This document shows positions 1-9,353 of a stretch of DNA of 35,997 nt, piece by piece. Position 1 is the stretch's first letter, and every line of letters starts with the position of its first letter. The position numbers and the translations under genes were made by a program. Location of the stretch: assembly GCA_964648005.1 (NCBI GenBank), contig CAZYKR010000008.1, positions 1 through 35,997 on the forward strand, in the 5' to 3' direction. The notes under the pieces were generated by a model that saw nothing but the letters and a program-made list of their open reading frames with translations, searched no databases and was not told the DNA's origin. This DNA comes from JAGQTE01 sp964648005. Its GTDB lineage: Bacteria; Actinomycetota; Acidimicrobiia; Acidimicrobiales; Acidimicrobilacustridaceae.

Positions 1-29
1 GCGTGTCGCTCAACGACGTCGACGACTAA
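1..29 (+). CDS. 3' tail of an upstream reading frame (partial)
   Basis: Only the last eight codons are inside the window (VSLNDVDD, then TAA at 27-29). The same frame continues open after the stop into the PH-domain segment that follows, so this may be the front part of that same gene, interrupted by a nonsense codon. It may equally be an independent upstream gene with an acidic C-terminus. Twenty-nine bases are too few to choose. Confidence 0.35.
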
Positions 30-86
30 AAAAACAACAAACTCCAACCCTACGGCCCGGCCCTGTTCGGCCTGGCGCTGCTCGGG

Positions 87-371
87 ATGCCCTGGGGCGT
101 CGCGGCGCACCGTCGCGCCGGCTACGGCGAGACCGCCGAGAACGTCGCCATCGCGCGCGGCGTGCTCGAGCACCGCATCGACGTGCTGCCGGTCAGCCGC
201 GTCCAGAGCGCGCAGACGCGCTCGAACCCGTTCCAGCGACGCGCCGGTGTCTCGACGCTGCACGTCGACATCGCCGGCGCCCGTCGGTCGGTGACGCTGT
301 GGGATGTCGACGCCGACTTCGCCGCTGCGGAGCACCGCGAGCTGCCTCGCCGGTCCGCGCGTGTGGCGTGA
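87..371 (+). CDS. bacterial PH-domain (bPH_2, YdbT-like) protein, C-terminal part
   Basis: The protein carries a membrane segment followed by one bacterial PH domain of the YdbS/YdbT (DUF304) type. Typical features are ARGVLEHRIDVLPVSRVQS, then NPFQRRAGVSTLHVDIAG. In YdbT-like proteins this is the last of several PH modules, each preceded by transmembrane helices. Here the open frame reaches back only to a TAA at 27-29. The first ATG (87) falls inside the hydrophobic segment YGPALFGLALLGMPWGV, which starts upstream at about base 51 without a plausible start codon. The piece therefore looks like the 3' part of a longer gene, broken by a stop or by a sequence error in the A-rich tract at 27-41. 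It converges on the zinc-ribbon gene with a 21-base gap. The PH assignment is fairly sure; the start and intactness are not. Confidence 0.55.
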   Translation: MPWGVAAHRRAGYGETAENVAIARGVLEHRIDVLPVSRVQSAQTRSNPFQRRAGVSTLHVDIAGARRSVTLWDVDADFAAAEHRELPRRSARVA

Positions 372-392
372 CCGCCGTCGGTCGTCGCCGGA

Positions 393-1313
393 TCAGACCA
401 ACGGGCGCAGCAACTCGGCCACGGTGTGCGCCGCGGCGCTGACGTCCTCGTCGGCCACGGCCTCGTCGGACTCGAGCAGCTCCAGCAGCGACCCGGCGGT
501 CGTGAGGATGCGGGCCCACGTCGCCGGCTCGTAGCCGAACGGCAGCGCGGCACGGCGCAGCACGGCGACGCCGTCGGCGAACTGGAGCACCGCCGAGGCG
601 TCGGTGGGATGGTGCACGAGCCGATCGGCGCCGACGAAGACGTCGCCGAGGTTGGCGAGCAGGATGTCGCCGTCGATGTCCTCGTCGCCGAAGGCGACCT
701 CGGCCGCATCGTCGGACGCCTCGTCGTCGTCGCCGTCCTCGCCGTCGCCGTCGAGCAGGTGCGAGGCGTTGGTGTACCCACCGATCGTGCGCGCCGAGGC
801 CTCGATCTTGTCGAGGGCGGCGTCGACGGCCTCCTGATCGGCGGCGCCGATGACCAACGCCCCGTGCTCGTCGAGGGCGAAGGTGATCGCCAGCCGCTCG
901 AGCTCGTCGTAGAGCGCCGAGTACTGCGCGTCGGTGAGGGCGTCGAGGTCGTACACGACCTGGTCCTCACCCAGGTCGACGCCGTCGACCATCGCCGCGG
1001 CCTCGTCGACGAGCGCGTCGACCCGCTCCTCGAACACCGCCGGCACGACGAGGGTGGCGCCCTCCCAGGCGTGCGGGATGCCGGGCGCGTCATCGGACTG
1101 GAGGGCGTCGGGCAGGGTCGTGCCGACGAGCAGCTGATCGACGAGCTTGCGCCCCTCGATCGACCAGTCGGCAAGGTCGTAGGCGACCTCGCCGGTGGCG
1201 TCGGTCTCGTCGACGTCGGGTGCGGTGTCGACGAGGGCGACCTCGCAGTCGGGGCAGGCGTCGACCGAATCGACGAACTCGCCGCCGCAGGAGGGGCAGT
1301 ACAGGGTGGCCAT
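393..1313 (-). CDS. zinc-ribbon protein with DUF2007-like modules, unknown role
   Basis: This 306-residue protein opens with a zinc ribbon whose cysteines are at 6, 9, 20 and 23 (YCPSCGGEF, then ACPDCEVAL). Two alpha/beta modules follow (about 45-110 and 115-170). They resemble the small DUF2007-type putative signalling fold found next to zinc ribbons: hydrophobic strands such as GATLVVPAVF and GALVIGAAD alternate with acidic helices. A very acidic linker (about 185-215) leads to a C-terminal region (about 215-306) that I do not recognise. There are no membrane segments, so it is probably cytosolic. It lies 14 bases after the mutase gene on the same strand and may be cotranscribed with it. 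CAAGAT eight bases before the ATG could be a weak promoter of its own. The ribbon is seen directly; the DUF2007 relation is by pattern only. Confidence 0.7.
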   Translation of the reverse strand: MATLYCPSCGGEFVDSVDACPDCEVALVDTAPDVDETDATGEVAYDLADWSIEGRKLVDQLLVGTTLPDALQSDDAPGIPHAWEGATLVVPAVFEERVDALVDEAAAMVDGVDLGEDQVVYDLDALTDAQYSALYDELERLAITFALDEHGALVIGAADQEAVDAALDKIEASARTIGGYTNASHLLDGDGEDGDDDEASDDAAEVAFGDEDIDGDILLANLGDVFVGADRLVHHPTDASAVLQFADGVAVLRRAALPFGYEPATWARILTTAGSLLELLESDEAVADEDVSAAAHTVAELLRPLV

Positions 1314-1327
1314 GGCGGGCGATCTTG

Positions 1328-2971
<1,644 letters not shown>

Positions 2972-3065
2972 GGCATCCAGTGTCACACACCGACCCACCC
3001 CGAGGTCCGGTCGCGCCGGCGTCCGGCCGCCACACGCGGGTGGGAGCCCGGTCCCGGGCCAGGGG

Positions 3066-3071
3066 TAGGGT
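3066..3071 (+). promoter_or_regulatory. -10 hexamer of glpX (leaderless type)
   Basis: TAGGGT fits the actinobacterial TANNNT -10 pattern and ends eight bases before the glpX ATG. The transcript would start at or next to the start codon. No Shine-Dalgarno at a better distance is seen, although the purine-rich stretch around this hexamer could be read as one. Confidence 0.45.
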
Positions 3072-3079
3072 CTTGCGCC

Positions 3080-4066
3080 ATGGCTGCAGAACGACCTGAT
3101 CGGAACCTGGCGCTCGAGCTCGTGCGCGTCACCGAGGCGGCGGCCCTCGCCGCCTCACGCTGGATGGGCCGCGGCGACAAGGAGGGCGCCGACGGTGCCG
3201 CCGTCGACGCCATGCGCGCCGTGCTGTCGACCGTCTCGATGGACGGGGTCGTCATCATCGGCGAGGGCGAGAAGGACGAGGCGCCGATGCTCTACAACGG
3301 CGAGGAGATCGGTGACGGCACGCCGCCCGCCGTCGACATCGCCGTCGACCCGATCGACGGCACGACGCTCACGTCCAAGGGCCGTGGCAACGCGCTGGCC
3401 GTCATCGCCCTGTCCGACCGGGGGTCGATGTACGACCCCGGCCCGTGCGTGTACATGGAGAAGATCGCCGTCGGCCCCGCCTGCAAGGGCCGCATCGACA
3501 TCGACGCCTCGATCACCGACAACCTCGCCGCCGTCGCCGAGGCGCTGGCCAAGCCGGTCACCGACGTCACCGCCGTGATCCTCGAGCGTGACCGCCACGA
3601 CGACATGGTCGCCGAGATCCGCGAGGCAGGCGCCCGCATCCGCCTCATCCCCGACGGCGACGTCGCCGGCGCCATCTCCACCGCCTGGCCCGACTCCGGC
3701 GCCGACATCCTCTTCGGCATCGGCGGCACCCCCGAAGGCGTGATCGCCGCCGCCGCCCTCAAGTGCATGGGCGGCGACATGCACGGCAAGCTCTGGCCGC
3801 GCAACGACGACGAGCGCGACGCCGCCGTCGCCGCCGGCTACGACCTGGCCAAGCCGCTGTCGATCGACGACCTGGTCGCCGGCGACAACTGCTTCTTCGC
3901 CGCCACCGGCATCACCGACGGCGAGCTGGTCAAGGGCGTGCACTACACCAGCAACGGCGCCTCGACGCAGTCGCTCGTCATGCGGTCCAAGTCCGGCACC
4001 GTGCGCCTGGTCAACGCCTGGCACCGGCTCGACAAGCTCACCGAGTTCGCCTCCGTCGACTTCTGA
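3080..4066 (+). CDS. glpX: class II fructose-1,6-bisphosphatase (GlpX)
   Basis: This 328-residue enzyme removes the 1-phosphate of fructose-1,6-bisphosphate in gluconeogenesis. In some bacteria it also acts on sedoheptulose-1,7-bisphosphate. It is of usual length for GlpX. The metal and phosphate site is clear: VIIGEGEKDEAPMLYNGE (59-76) and the lithium-sensitive phosphatase signature DPIDGTT (90-96). The GlpX-specific stretch GIGGTPEGVIAAAALKCMGG comes later. The frame is open far upstream because it runs antisense through the mutase gene. ATG 3080 is chosen because family similarity begins there (RNLALELVRVTEAAALAASRW) and a -10 hexamer precedes it. It is transcribed divergently from the mutase and ends tail-to-tail with the SDR gene. 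In actinobacteria GlpX is normally the only FBPase, so it is likely essential for growth on lipids or acids. Confidence 0.97.
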   Translation: MAAERPDRNLALELVRVTEAAALAASRWMGRGDKEGADGAAVDAMRAVLSTVSMDGVVIIGEGEKDEAPMLYNGEEIGDGTPPAVDIAVDPIDGTTLTSKGRGNALAVIALSDRGSMYDPGPCVYMEKIAVGPACKGRIDIDASITDNLAAVAEALAKPVTDVTAVILERDRHDDMVAEIREAGARIRLIPDGDVAGAISTAWPDSGADILFGIGGTPEGVIAAAALKCMGGDMHGKLWPRNDDERDAAVAAGYDLAKPLSIDDLVAGDNCFFAATGITDGELVKGVHYTSNGASTQSLVMRSKSGTVRLVNAWHRLDKLTEFASVDF

Positions 4067-4085
4067 TCGGGTCGGCGCCGGTCAG
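4063..4085. terminator. bidirectional hairpin spanning two stop codons
   Basis: CTGATCGG and CCGGTCAG pair over eight positions (one G-T wobble) around a seven-base loop. The glpX TGA sits in the left arm and the SDR TGA (as TCA) in the right arm. There is no U-tract, as is common in high-GC actinobacteria. It probably ends both convergent transcripts. Confidence 0.45.
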
Positions 4086-4927
4086 TCGTCGCGGCGGGCC
4101 AGGCGGGCGGGTGCGCCGACGAGGCGGCCGATCAGCCAGCGACGTGCCGTGCGCGGCAGCGGTGCCTCGAGCGCGTTGACCACCTTGTAGCCAGCGCCCG
4201 GGATGCACAGCACCTTGCCGGCCGCGGCGGCGTCGAGTGTCTCGGCCGCCACAGCGTCGGCCGTCAACCAGGCGAAGGCCGGGGCCATGGCCTCGATCGA
4301 CGACGCCGCCTCGGGGTTCGGACCGTTGCCGCCCATGGCGGCGGCGAACTCGGTGCGGGTGTAGCCGGGCAGCACGGCCGTGGCCGTGACCCCTGTGCCC
4401 CGCAGGTCCTGCGCCAAGCCCTCGGTGAACATCGTGACGAACGCCTTGGTGGCGCCGTAGGTGGCCATGCCCGGTGTCGGCTGGTTCGACGCCAACGACG
4501 ACACGTTGACCACCGCGCCGCGGCCGCGCGCCACCATCGGGCCCAGCGCGGCGTGGCTCAGGCGCAGCACGGCGACGGCGTTGAGCGCCACCTCCCGCGC
4601 CTCGCCGTCGAGCGGCAGCTCCCAGAAGGCCCCGGCGGTGCCGAAGCCGGCGTTGTTGACCAGCAGGTCGATCGGCTCGTCGGCGGAGGCGAGCCGCGCC
4701 TCGACGGCGGCGCAGCCGTCGGGGTGAGCCAGGTCGGCGACGAGCACCTCGACGGACGTGCCCGGATGGGCGGCGTGGACCTCGGACGCCAGCGTCTCGA
4801 GCGCCGCCGCCCGCCGCGCCACGACCACCACGCGCGCCACGCCTCGCTCGGCCAGCAGGCGCACGAGGCTGGCACCGATGCCCGCCGACGCCCCGGTCAC
4901 CAGGGCACTGCGCCAGGGAGCACTCAC
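4082..4927 (-). CDS. short-chain dehydrogenase/reductase (SDR)
   Basis: This is a classical NAD(P)-dependent SDR of 281 residues. The nucleotide-binding motif is TGASAGIGASL near the N-terminus, followed by NNAG (LLVNNAGFG), the catalytic Ser (VVNVSSLAS) and the Tyr-Lys pair (YGATKAF). The C-terminal part (PGYTRTEF onward) is typical of the DltE/YqjQ-like oxidoreductases. The substrate cannot be read from the sequence. The start is GTG 4927, just before the Rossmann motif; its first bases overlap the TGA of the preceding P450 gene (GTGA). The two are therefore cotranscribed and probably translationally coupled. A P450 followed by an SDR suits hydroxylation followed by oxidation of the alcohol, but that pairing is inference. 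Confidence 0.92.
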   Translation of the reverse strand: MSAPWRSALVTGASAGIGASLVRLLAERGVARVVVVARRAAALETLASEVHAAHPGTSVEVLVADLAHPDGCAAVEARLASADEPIDLLVNNAGFGTAGAFWELPLDGEAREVALNAVAVLRLSHAALGPMVARGRGAVVNVSSLASNQPTPGMATYGATKAFVTMFTEGLAQDLRGTGVTATAVLPGYTRTEFAAAMGGNGPNPEAASSIEAMAPAFAWLTADAVAAETLDAAAAGKVLCIPGAGYKVVNALEAPLPRTARRWLIGRLVGAPARLARRDD

Positions 4928-6159
4928 ACGGCCACCTGCAGCTCGCGCAGCCCCCGCAGCACGAAGTGCTCCCGGTACTCGGGGGTGGTCGTGCGCAGCT
5001 CCATGTTCGGGAACCGCCGCACCAGCGAGCCGATGGCGACCTGCCCCTCCGCACGCGCCAGCGACGCCCCGAGGCAGTGGTGGATGCCGTGCGAGAAGGC
5101 GAGGTGATGCGGGTCGCTGCGCCCGATGTCGAAGGTCTCGGGACGATCGAAGCGCTCCGGGTCGCGGTTGGCGGCGGCGAGCAACGTCACCACCTGATCG
5201 CCCGCAGCGAACGTCCGCCCGCCCACCTCGATCTCGGTGGTGGCGACCCGTCCGGTCAGGTGGGCGGCGCCGTCCCAGCGCAGGCACTCGTCGACGGTCG
5301 AGGCGATCAGGTCCGGCTCGGCGACGAGGCGGTCGAACTGGTCGCGGTGCTCGAGCAGCGCCTTCATCCCGTTGCCGATGAGGTTCGTCGTCGTCTCGTG
5401 CCCGGCGATGAACGTGAGCAGCGTCATCATCCGCAGCTCGGACTCGGTCAACCGGTCGCCCTCCTCCTCAGCGGCCAACAGCGCCGAGACCAGGTCGTCG
5501 CCGGGTGCCCGGCGACGCTCCTCGAACAGGTCGTTGAAGTAGTTGATGATCGCCATGACGCCGGCGAGACCGGCGGTGAGCTCGTCGTGGGAGATGTCGC
5601 CGTCGAGCAGTCGTGACGCCGCCGAGGACCACGGGGCGAAGAGGTCCCGGTCGGCGACGGGCACGCCCATCATCTCGCAGATGACCGTGATCGGCACCGT
5701 GTACCCGAGGTCGGCGACGATGTCGAGACCGCCTTCGTCGGCGGCGCGGTCGAGCACCTCGTCGACGATCTCACCGATGCGCGGGCGCAGGGCCTCGACC
5801 CGACGCGGCGTGAACGCCTTGGACACCAACCGCCGCAGCCGCGTGTGATCCGGCGGGTCCATGAACAACAGCACGTGCAGGTCGGTCTGGCTGGTGGCCG
5901 TGCGCACGTCGGTGGCCTGCTCGCGCTTGACTTGCGGTCGGTGCACCGGGTTGGAGCTCCAGCGCGTGTCGCGCAGCACGGCCTCGCAGTCGGCGAAGCG
6001 GGTGAGGATGAACACGTCCGGCTCGATCGGGCTCTGGTAGATCGGCGCCACCTCCCGCAGCCGCCGGTACACCGGGTACGGGTCGGCACGGAACGCCGGA
6101 TCGAACGGATCGATCGCCGTGATGTCGAACGTGGTGCTGTCGAACGTGTCCGAGCTCAT
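4924..6159 (-). CDS. cytochrome P450 (bacterial class I, CYP107-like style)
   Basis: This is a 411-residue soluble P450. The oxygen-activation I-helix motif is AGHETTT, the K-helix ExxR is ECLR, and the heme-binding loop is FSHGIHHCLGA with the axial Cys at about 362. Such enzymes hydroxylate lipids, steroids or other small hydrophobic molecules using electrons from ferredoxin and a reductase, neither of which is encoded nearby. GGGGGAG lies seven bases before the ATG as a good ribosome site. TAGCGT and TACCCT hexamers in the 90 bases upstream are candidate -10 elements. It is the first gene of a two-gene operon with the SDR. The family is certain; the substrate is not known. Confidence 0.95.
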   Translation of the reverse strand: MSSDTFDSTTFDITAIDPFDPAFRADPYPVYRRLREVAPIYQSPIEPDVFILTRFADCEAVLRDTRWSSNPVHRPQVKREQATDVRTATSQTDLHVLLFMDPPDHTRLRRLVSKAFTPRRVEALRPRIGEIVDEVLDRAADEGGLDIVADLGYTVPITVICEMMGVPVADRDLFAPWSSAASRLLDGDISHDELTAGLAGVMAIINYFNDLFEERRRAPGDDLVSALLAAEEEGDRLTESELRMMTLLTFIAGHETTTNLIGNGMKALLEHRDQFDRLVAEPDLIASTVDECLRWDGAAHLTGRVATTEIEVGGRTFAAGDQVVTLLAAANRDPERFDRPETFDIGRSDPHHLAFSHGIHHCLGASLARAEGQVAIGSLVRRFPNMELRTTTPEYREHFVLRGLRELQVAV

Positions 6160-6249
6160 GAGCCGTCTCCCCCTGCCGCGGCCGCACGCGCACGCTAGGC
6201 CCCGCCGTGTCGCCTCAGGGTATGGCCCGGCGCCAGGACGCGCCCGGGC

Positions 6250-7419
6250 TCAGGACTCGCGCGCCAGGTCGCGCTGGCCGCGCCGCGACAGCTGCGCCAG
6301 CTCCTCGGCGGTCTCGAGCGTCGAGTAGACGAAGCCCTCGAGCGCCTCACGCCGCGCCTCGATACCGGCCTGCACCTCGGTGCGCCGGTCGTGGAGCGCC
6401 TCGCGCGTCTCGCCCAGCGCCTCGACGGCGTGGTCCTTGTGCTCGACCAGGGCGTGGGCGACGTTGGTGCCCGCCGCGTTCACGGCGAGGCGGGCCTTGT
6501 TCCAATGCACCCGGAACATGCCGATGTCGAAGTTGCCGTCGCGCACTCGGCTCGCCGCCTTCACGTGCGCCGGCGGCGCCTTCAGGTCCTTGACGATGCC
6601 GATCCAGCTCAAGCCCTTGAGCACGTAGAACGTCGGATCCCACTCCCACCAGAAGAAGCCCTGGCGCGCCGACGCCGGGTAGTAATGGTGGTTGTTGTGC
6701 CACCCCTCGCCCATCGTGAGCACGGCGAGCAGCGCCGAGTTCCGGCTGGTGTCCTCGGTGGCGTACCGACGCTTGCCGAAGATGTGCGCCAGCGAGTTGA
6801 TGAAGAACGTCGAGTGCCACAGCAGCACGGTCGACAGGAAGAACCCGACGACCAAGCCCTCCCACGAGCCGATCAGCCAGCAGGCGATGGCCAGCGACCA
6901 CGGCGCCACCCAGTCGTGCTTGTTGATCCACCGCAGCTCGGGGTACTTGGCGAAGTCCGAGATCTTGTCGAAGTCGGTGTGCGCGTGGCTGTCGACGAGG
7001 ATCCAGCCGACGTGGCTCCACCAGAAGCCGCGCTGGGGCGAATGCACGTCGAGGTCCGTGTCGGAGTACCGGTGGTGGTCGCGATGGTGCTGCGCCCACC
7101 ACAACGGCCCCTTCTGCGCCGACGACGTGGCCCCGTAGGCGAACACGAACTGCGGCACCCGCGCCAGCTTGAAGCTCTTGTGCGAGAAGTAGCGGTGGTA
7201 GCCGGCCGTGATGAAGAACATCCGCCCCCAGAACGTGACCATCAGCAGCGCCACGGACTGCCAGCTGATGCCCGTGAACACGATGAGGATCGGCGACAGG
7301 TTCACCAGGTAGAACGGCAGCGAGTCCTTGAAGTGGACACGCTCGTGACTGCGCTCGACCGGAGTACGGCGCAGGCGCGACGTCGGTGCCGACGGCGTCG
7401 ACTCGGATGTGGTGGTCAA
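6250..7419 (-). CDS. membrane acyl-CoA delta-9-type fatty acid desaturase with helical tail
   Basis: This is a membrane di-iron desaturase that inserts a cis double bond into acyl-CoA chains. All three histidine boxes are present: HRYFSH, HRDHH and HNNHH (GEGWHNNHH), among four predicted membrane spans. The catalytic part ends near VKDLKAPPAHVKAASR. It is followed by about 85 charged, helical residues (EALGETREALHDRRTEVQ and onward) that ordinary bacterial desaturases lack. The frame can be read from ATG 7530 (426 residues), but those first 37 codons are a Pro/Ser/Gly-rich stretch that contains a strong palindrome. TTG 7419 has GAGG five bases before it, and the remaining N-terminus (389 residues) fits the family, so I prefer it. 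The gene is divergent from the molybdenum oxidoreductase. Confidence 0.9.
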   Translation of the reverse strand: MTTTSESTPSAPTSRLRRTPVERSHERVHFKDSLPFYLVNLSPILIVFTGISWQSVALLMVTFWGRMFFITAGYHRYFSHKSFKLARVPQFVFAYGATSSAQKGPLWWAQHHRDHHRYSDTDLDVHSPQRGFWWSHVGWILVDSHAHTDFDKISDFAKYPELRWINKHDWVAPWSLAIACWLIGSWEGLVVGFFLSTVLLWHSTFFINSLAHIFGKRRYATEDTSRNSALLAVLTMGEGWHNNHHYYPASARQGFFWWEWDPTFYVLKGLSWIGIVKDLKAPPAHVKAASRVRDGNFDIGMFRVHWNKARLAVNAAGTNVAHALVEHKDHAVEALGETREALHDRRTEVQAGIEARREALEGFVYSTLETAEELAQLSRRGQRDLARES

Positions 7420-7483
7420 CGGGTCCTCGGGATCGATCGAAGGTGCGGGTGAGGCGCCGCGAGGGGCCAGCGCCGACGGCGGC

Positions 7484-7511
7484 ACGCTAGCCGACCTACC
7501 GGTAGGTAGGC
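7484..7511 (-). promoter_or_regulatory. putative desaturase promoter with 22-base inverted repeat operator
   Basis: ACCTACCGGTAGGT (7494-7507) is a perfect 14-base palindrome. It extends to 7490-7511 with a single mismatched pair. It abuts TAGCGT on the minus strand (7489 to 7484), which fits a -10 hexamer. A bound TetR-type repressor would block this promoter. The promoter lies about 65-90 bases upstream of the preferred TTG start of the desaturase. Confidence 0.5.
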
Positions 7512-7563
7512 GACCGCCCGAACCGGTCATCCGGCACAGCGATCGGGAACCTTCATCGGCCTC

Positions 7564-7578
7564 GCAGCGTTACGTTGC
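7564..7578. promoter_or_regulatory. weak inverted repeat before the molybdenum oxidoreductase gene
   Basis: GCA-n-CGT-t-ACG-n-TGC is a 15-base imperfect palindrome. It overlaps TACGTT (7571-7576), a possible plus-strand -10 hexamer for the oxidoreductase gene 63 bases downstream. It could be an operator; the evidence is modest. Confidence 0.25.
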
Positions 7579-7640
7579 ACGGGTCTGCAGCACCGCCGGC
7601 GCGGCGCATCGATGCTTCGGGCCGAGGAGGACGACCGACC

Positions 7641-9329
7641 ATGACCGACGCCGACGATCAGGTCCCGGGTGCCGACGTCACACCCGTGGCATCCGCCCCC
7701 ACCACGGAGGTCGTCGCACCCGCCGGCGCCGATCCGGTCGACGGTGCCGGGCGGCCGAGTCGGCCCCAGGCCGCCGTCGCCGGCGCACTCGCCGCTGCGG
7801 TCGCCCTCGCCGTCGCCACCTTCGTGGGGGCGCTCGCCGCGCCCGGCCCGTCGCTGGTCACCAGCGTCGGCACGTGGTTCATCGACAGCTTCGCCGGGCC
7901 CCTCAAGGAGCCGGCCGTCGCCCTGTTCGGCGACAAGGACAAGGCGGCGCTGCTCACCGGCATCGTGCTGATCAGCCTCGGCATCGGCGCCGGGCTCGGC
8001 ATCGCCACCCGGCGGCGCCCGTGGATCGCCGTCGCCGGCTTCGTCGCCTTCGGCGCCGTCGGCATCGCCACCGGCCTCACCGATCCGCTGGCCACGCCAG
8101 GCGCCGTTGTCATCGCCGCGCTCTTCGCCGTCCCCGCCGGACTGGCGACGCTGTTCGGGCTCTTCTCCGTCGCCGCCACGGGCAGCGCCGTCGCCGCCGC
8201 CGGGCCAGCGGTGCGCGGCACCGCGGTGGTGACCGAGTGGCCGACGCAGCGCGCCGCCACCCGGCGGGCGTTCATCACGTGGAGCGGGGGCGCCGGCGTC
8301 TTCGCCCTCGCCGCCGCCGCCGGCGGGCGTTCGCTGGCGGCGCGATCGGTGGCCGAGTCCGAGCGCCAGCTGGTGGCGTTGCCCCAGGCCTCGGGCGGCA
8401 CGGCGTCGACGGTCGCCGTCACGGCGGACAACCCGTTCGGCGTCGCCGGGCTCAGCCCGTACGTGACCCCGAACGACAGCTTCTACCGCATCGACACCGC
8501 GCTCGTCTCGCCGCAGGTCGACCCCAAGGACTGGTCGCTCACCATCGACGGGATGGTCGACAACCCGTTCACCTTGACCTTCGACGAGCTCCTGGCGCTC
8601 CCGATGATCGAAGAGACGGTCACGCTGTCGTGCGTGTCGAACGAGGTCGGCGGCAACCTCGTCGGCAACGCCGTGTGGCTCGGCTACCCGCTGGCCGACC
8701 TGCTCGAGCGCGCCGGCGTGCAGCCGGGCGCCACCCAGATCGTCGGGACGAGCGTCGACGGGTGGGAGGCCGGCTTCCCCACCGCCGACGCCCTCGACGG
8801 GCGCGTCGCCCTCGTCGCCGTCGGCATGAACGGTGAGCCGCTGCCCATCGCTCACGGCTTCCCGGCACGCCTCGTCGTCGAGGGCCTCTACGGCTACGTG
8901 TCGGCGACCAAGTGGCTGACGAAGATCACCCTCACGACGTGGGAGGCCTTCGACGGCTACTGGATCGACAAGGGCTGGTCAAAGGAAGGCCCGATCAAGA
9001 CGCAGTCGCGCATCGACGTCCCGCGCAACCGGGCCGAGCTCGCCGCCGGTCAGGTCGCCGTCGCCGGCGTGGCCTGGGCGCCCGACCGCGGCATCGCCAA
9101 GGTCGAGGTGCAGGTCGACGACGGCCCGTGGCAGGAGGCCGAGCTCGGCGAGGTCACCTCGGATGCCACGTGGCGGCAGTGGTACCTGCCCTGGGACGCC
9201 ACGCCCGGCGAGCACGTGCTGCGGGTGCGGGCGACCGACGGCGCCGGACAGACCCAGACGGAGGAGCTGGCGGAGCCGGCTCCCGACGGCGCCACCGGCT
9301 GGCACACCCGTCGGGTCACCGTTTCGTGA
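7641..9329 (+). CDS. membrane-anchored molybdopterin oxidoreductase, sulfite-oxidase fold
   Basis: This 562-residue protein joins a membrane domain to a sulfite-oxidase/YedY-type molybdopterin domain. Four hydrophobic segments lie at about 44-66, 102-124, 127-146 and 153-178. A fifth at 208-229 starts with TRRAFI, like a twin-arginine signal. The molybdenum domain (about 265-455) has the conserved cysteine ligand C331 (TLSCVSNEVGG) and the GLYGYVSATKW motif. A C-terminal Ig-like dimerisation domain (about 465-562) follows. Arginine-rich loops (RRRPW and TRRAF) fall on the cytoplasmic side, and the molybdenum domain would be exported. The electron acceptor and substrate are unknown. ATG 7641 has GAGGAGG ten bases before it; the frame is open a little further upstream. 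It ends tail-to-tail with the DUF35 gene. Confidence 0.92.
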   Translation: MTDADDQVPGADVTPVASAPTTEVVAPAGADPVDGAGRPSRPQAAVAGALAAAVALAVATFVGALAAPGPSLVTSVGTWFIDSFAGPLKEPAVALFGDKDKAALLTGIVLISLGIGAGLGIATRRRPWIAVAGFVAFGAVGIATGLTDPLATPGAVVIAALFAVPAGLATLFGLFSVAATGSAVAAAGPAVRGTAVVTEWPTQRAATRRAFITWSGGAGVFALAAAAGGRSLAARSVAESERQLVALPQASGGTASTVAVTADNPFGVAGLSPYVTPNDSFYRIDTALVSPQVDPKDWSLTIDGMVDNPFTLTFDELLALPMIEETVTLSCVSNEVGGNLVGNAVWLGYPLADLLERAGVQPGATQIVGTSVDGWEAGFPTADALDGRVALVAVGMNGEPLPIAHGFPARLVVEGLYGYVSATKWLTKITLTTWEAFDGYWIDKGWSKEGPIKTQSRIDVPRNRAELAAGQVAVAGVAWAPDRGIAKVEVQVDDGPWQEAELGEVTSDATWRQWYLPWDATPGEHVLRVRATDGAGQTQTEELAEPAPDGATGWHTRRVTVS

Positions 9330-9353
9330 GTGCGCCGGCGCCGGGCCGACCGG

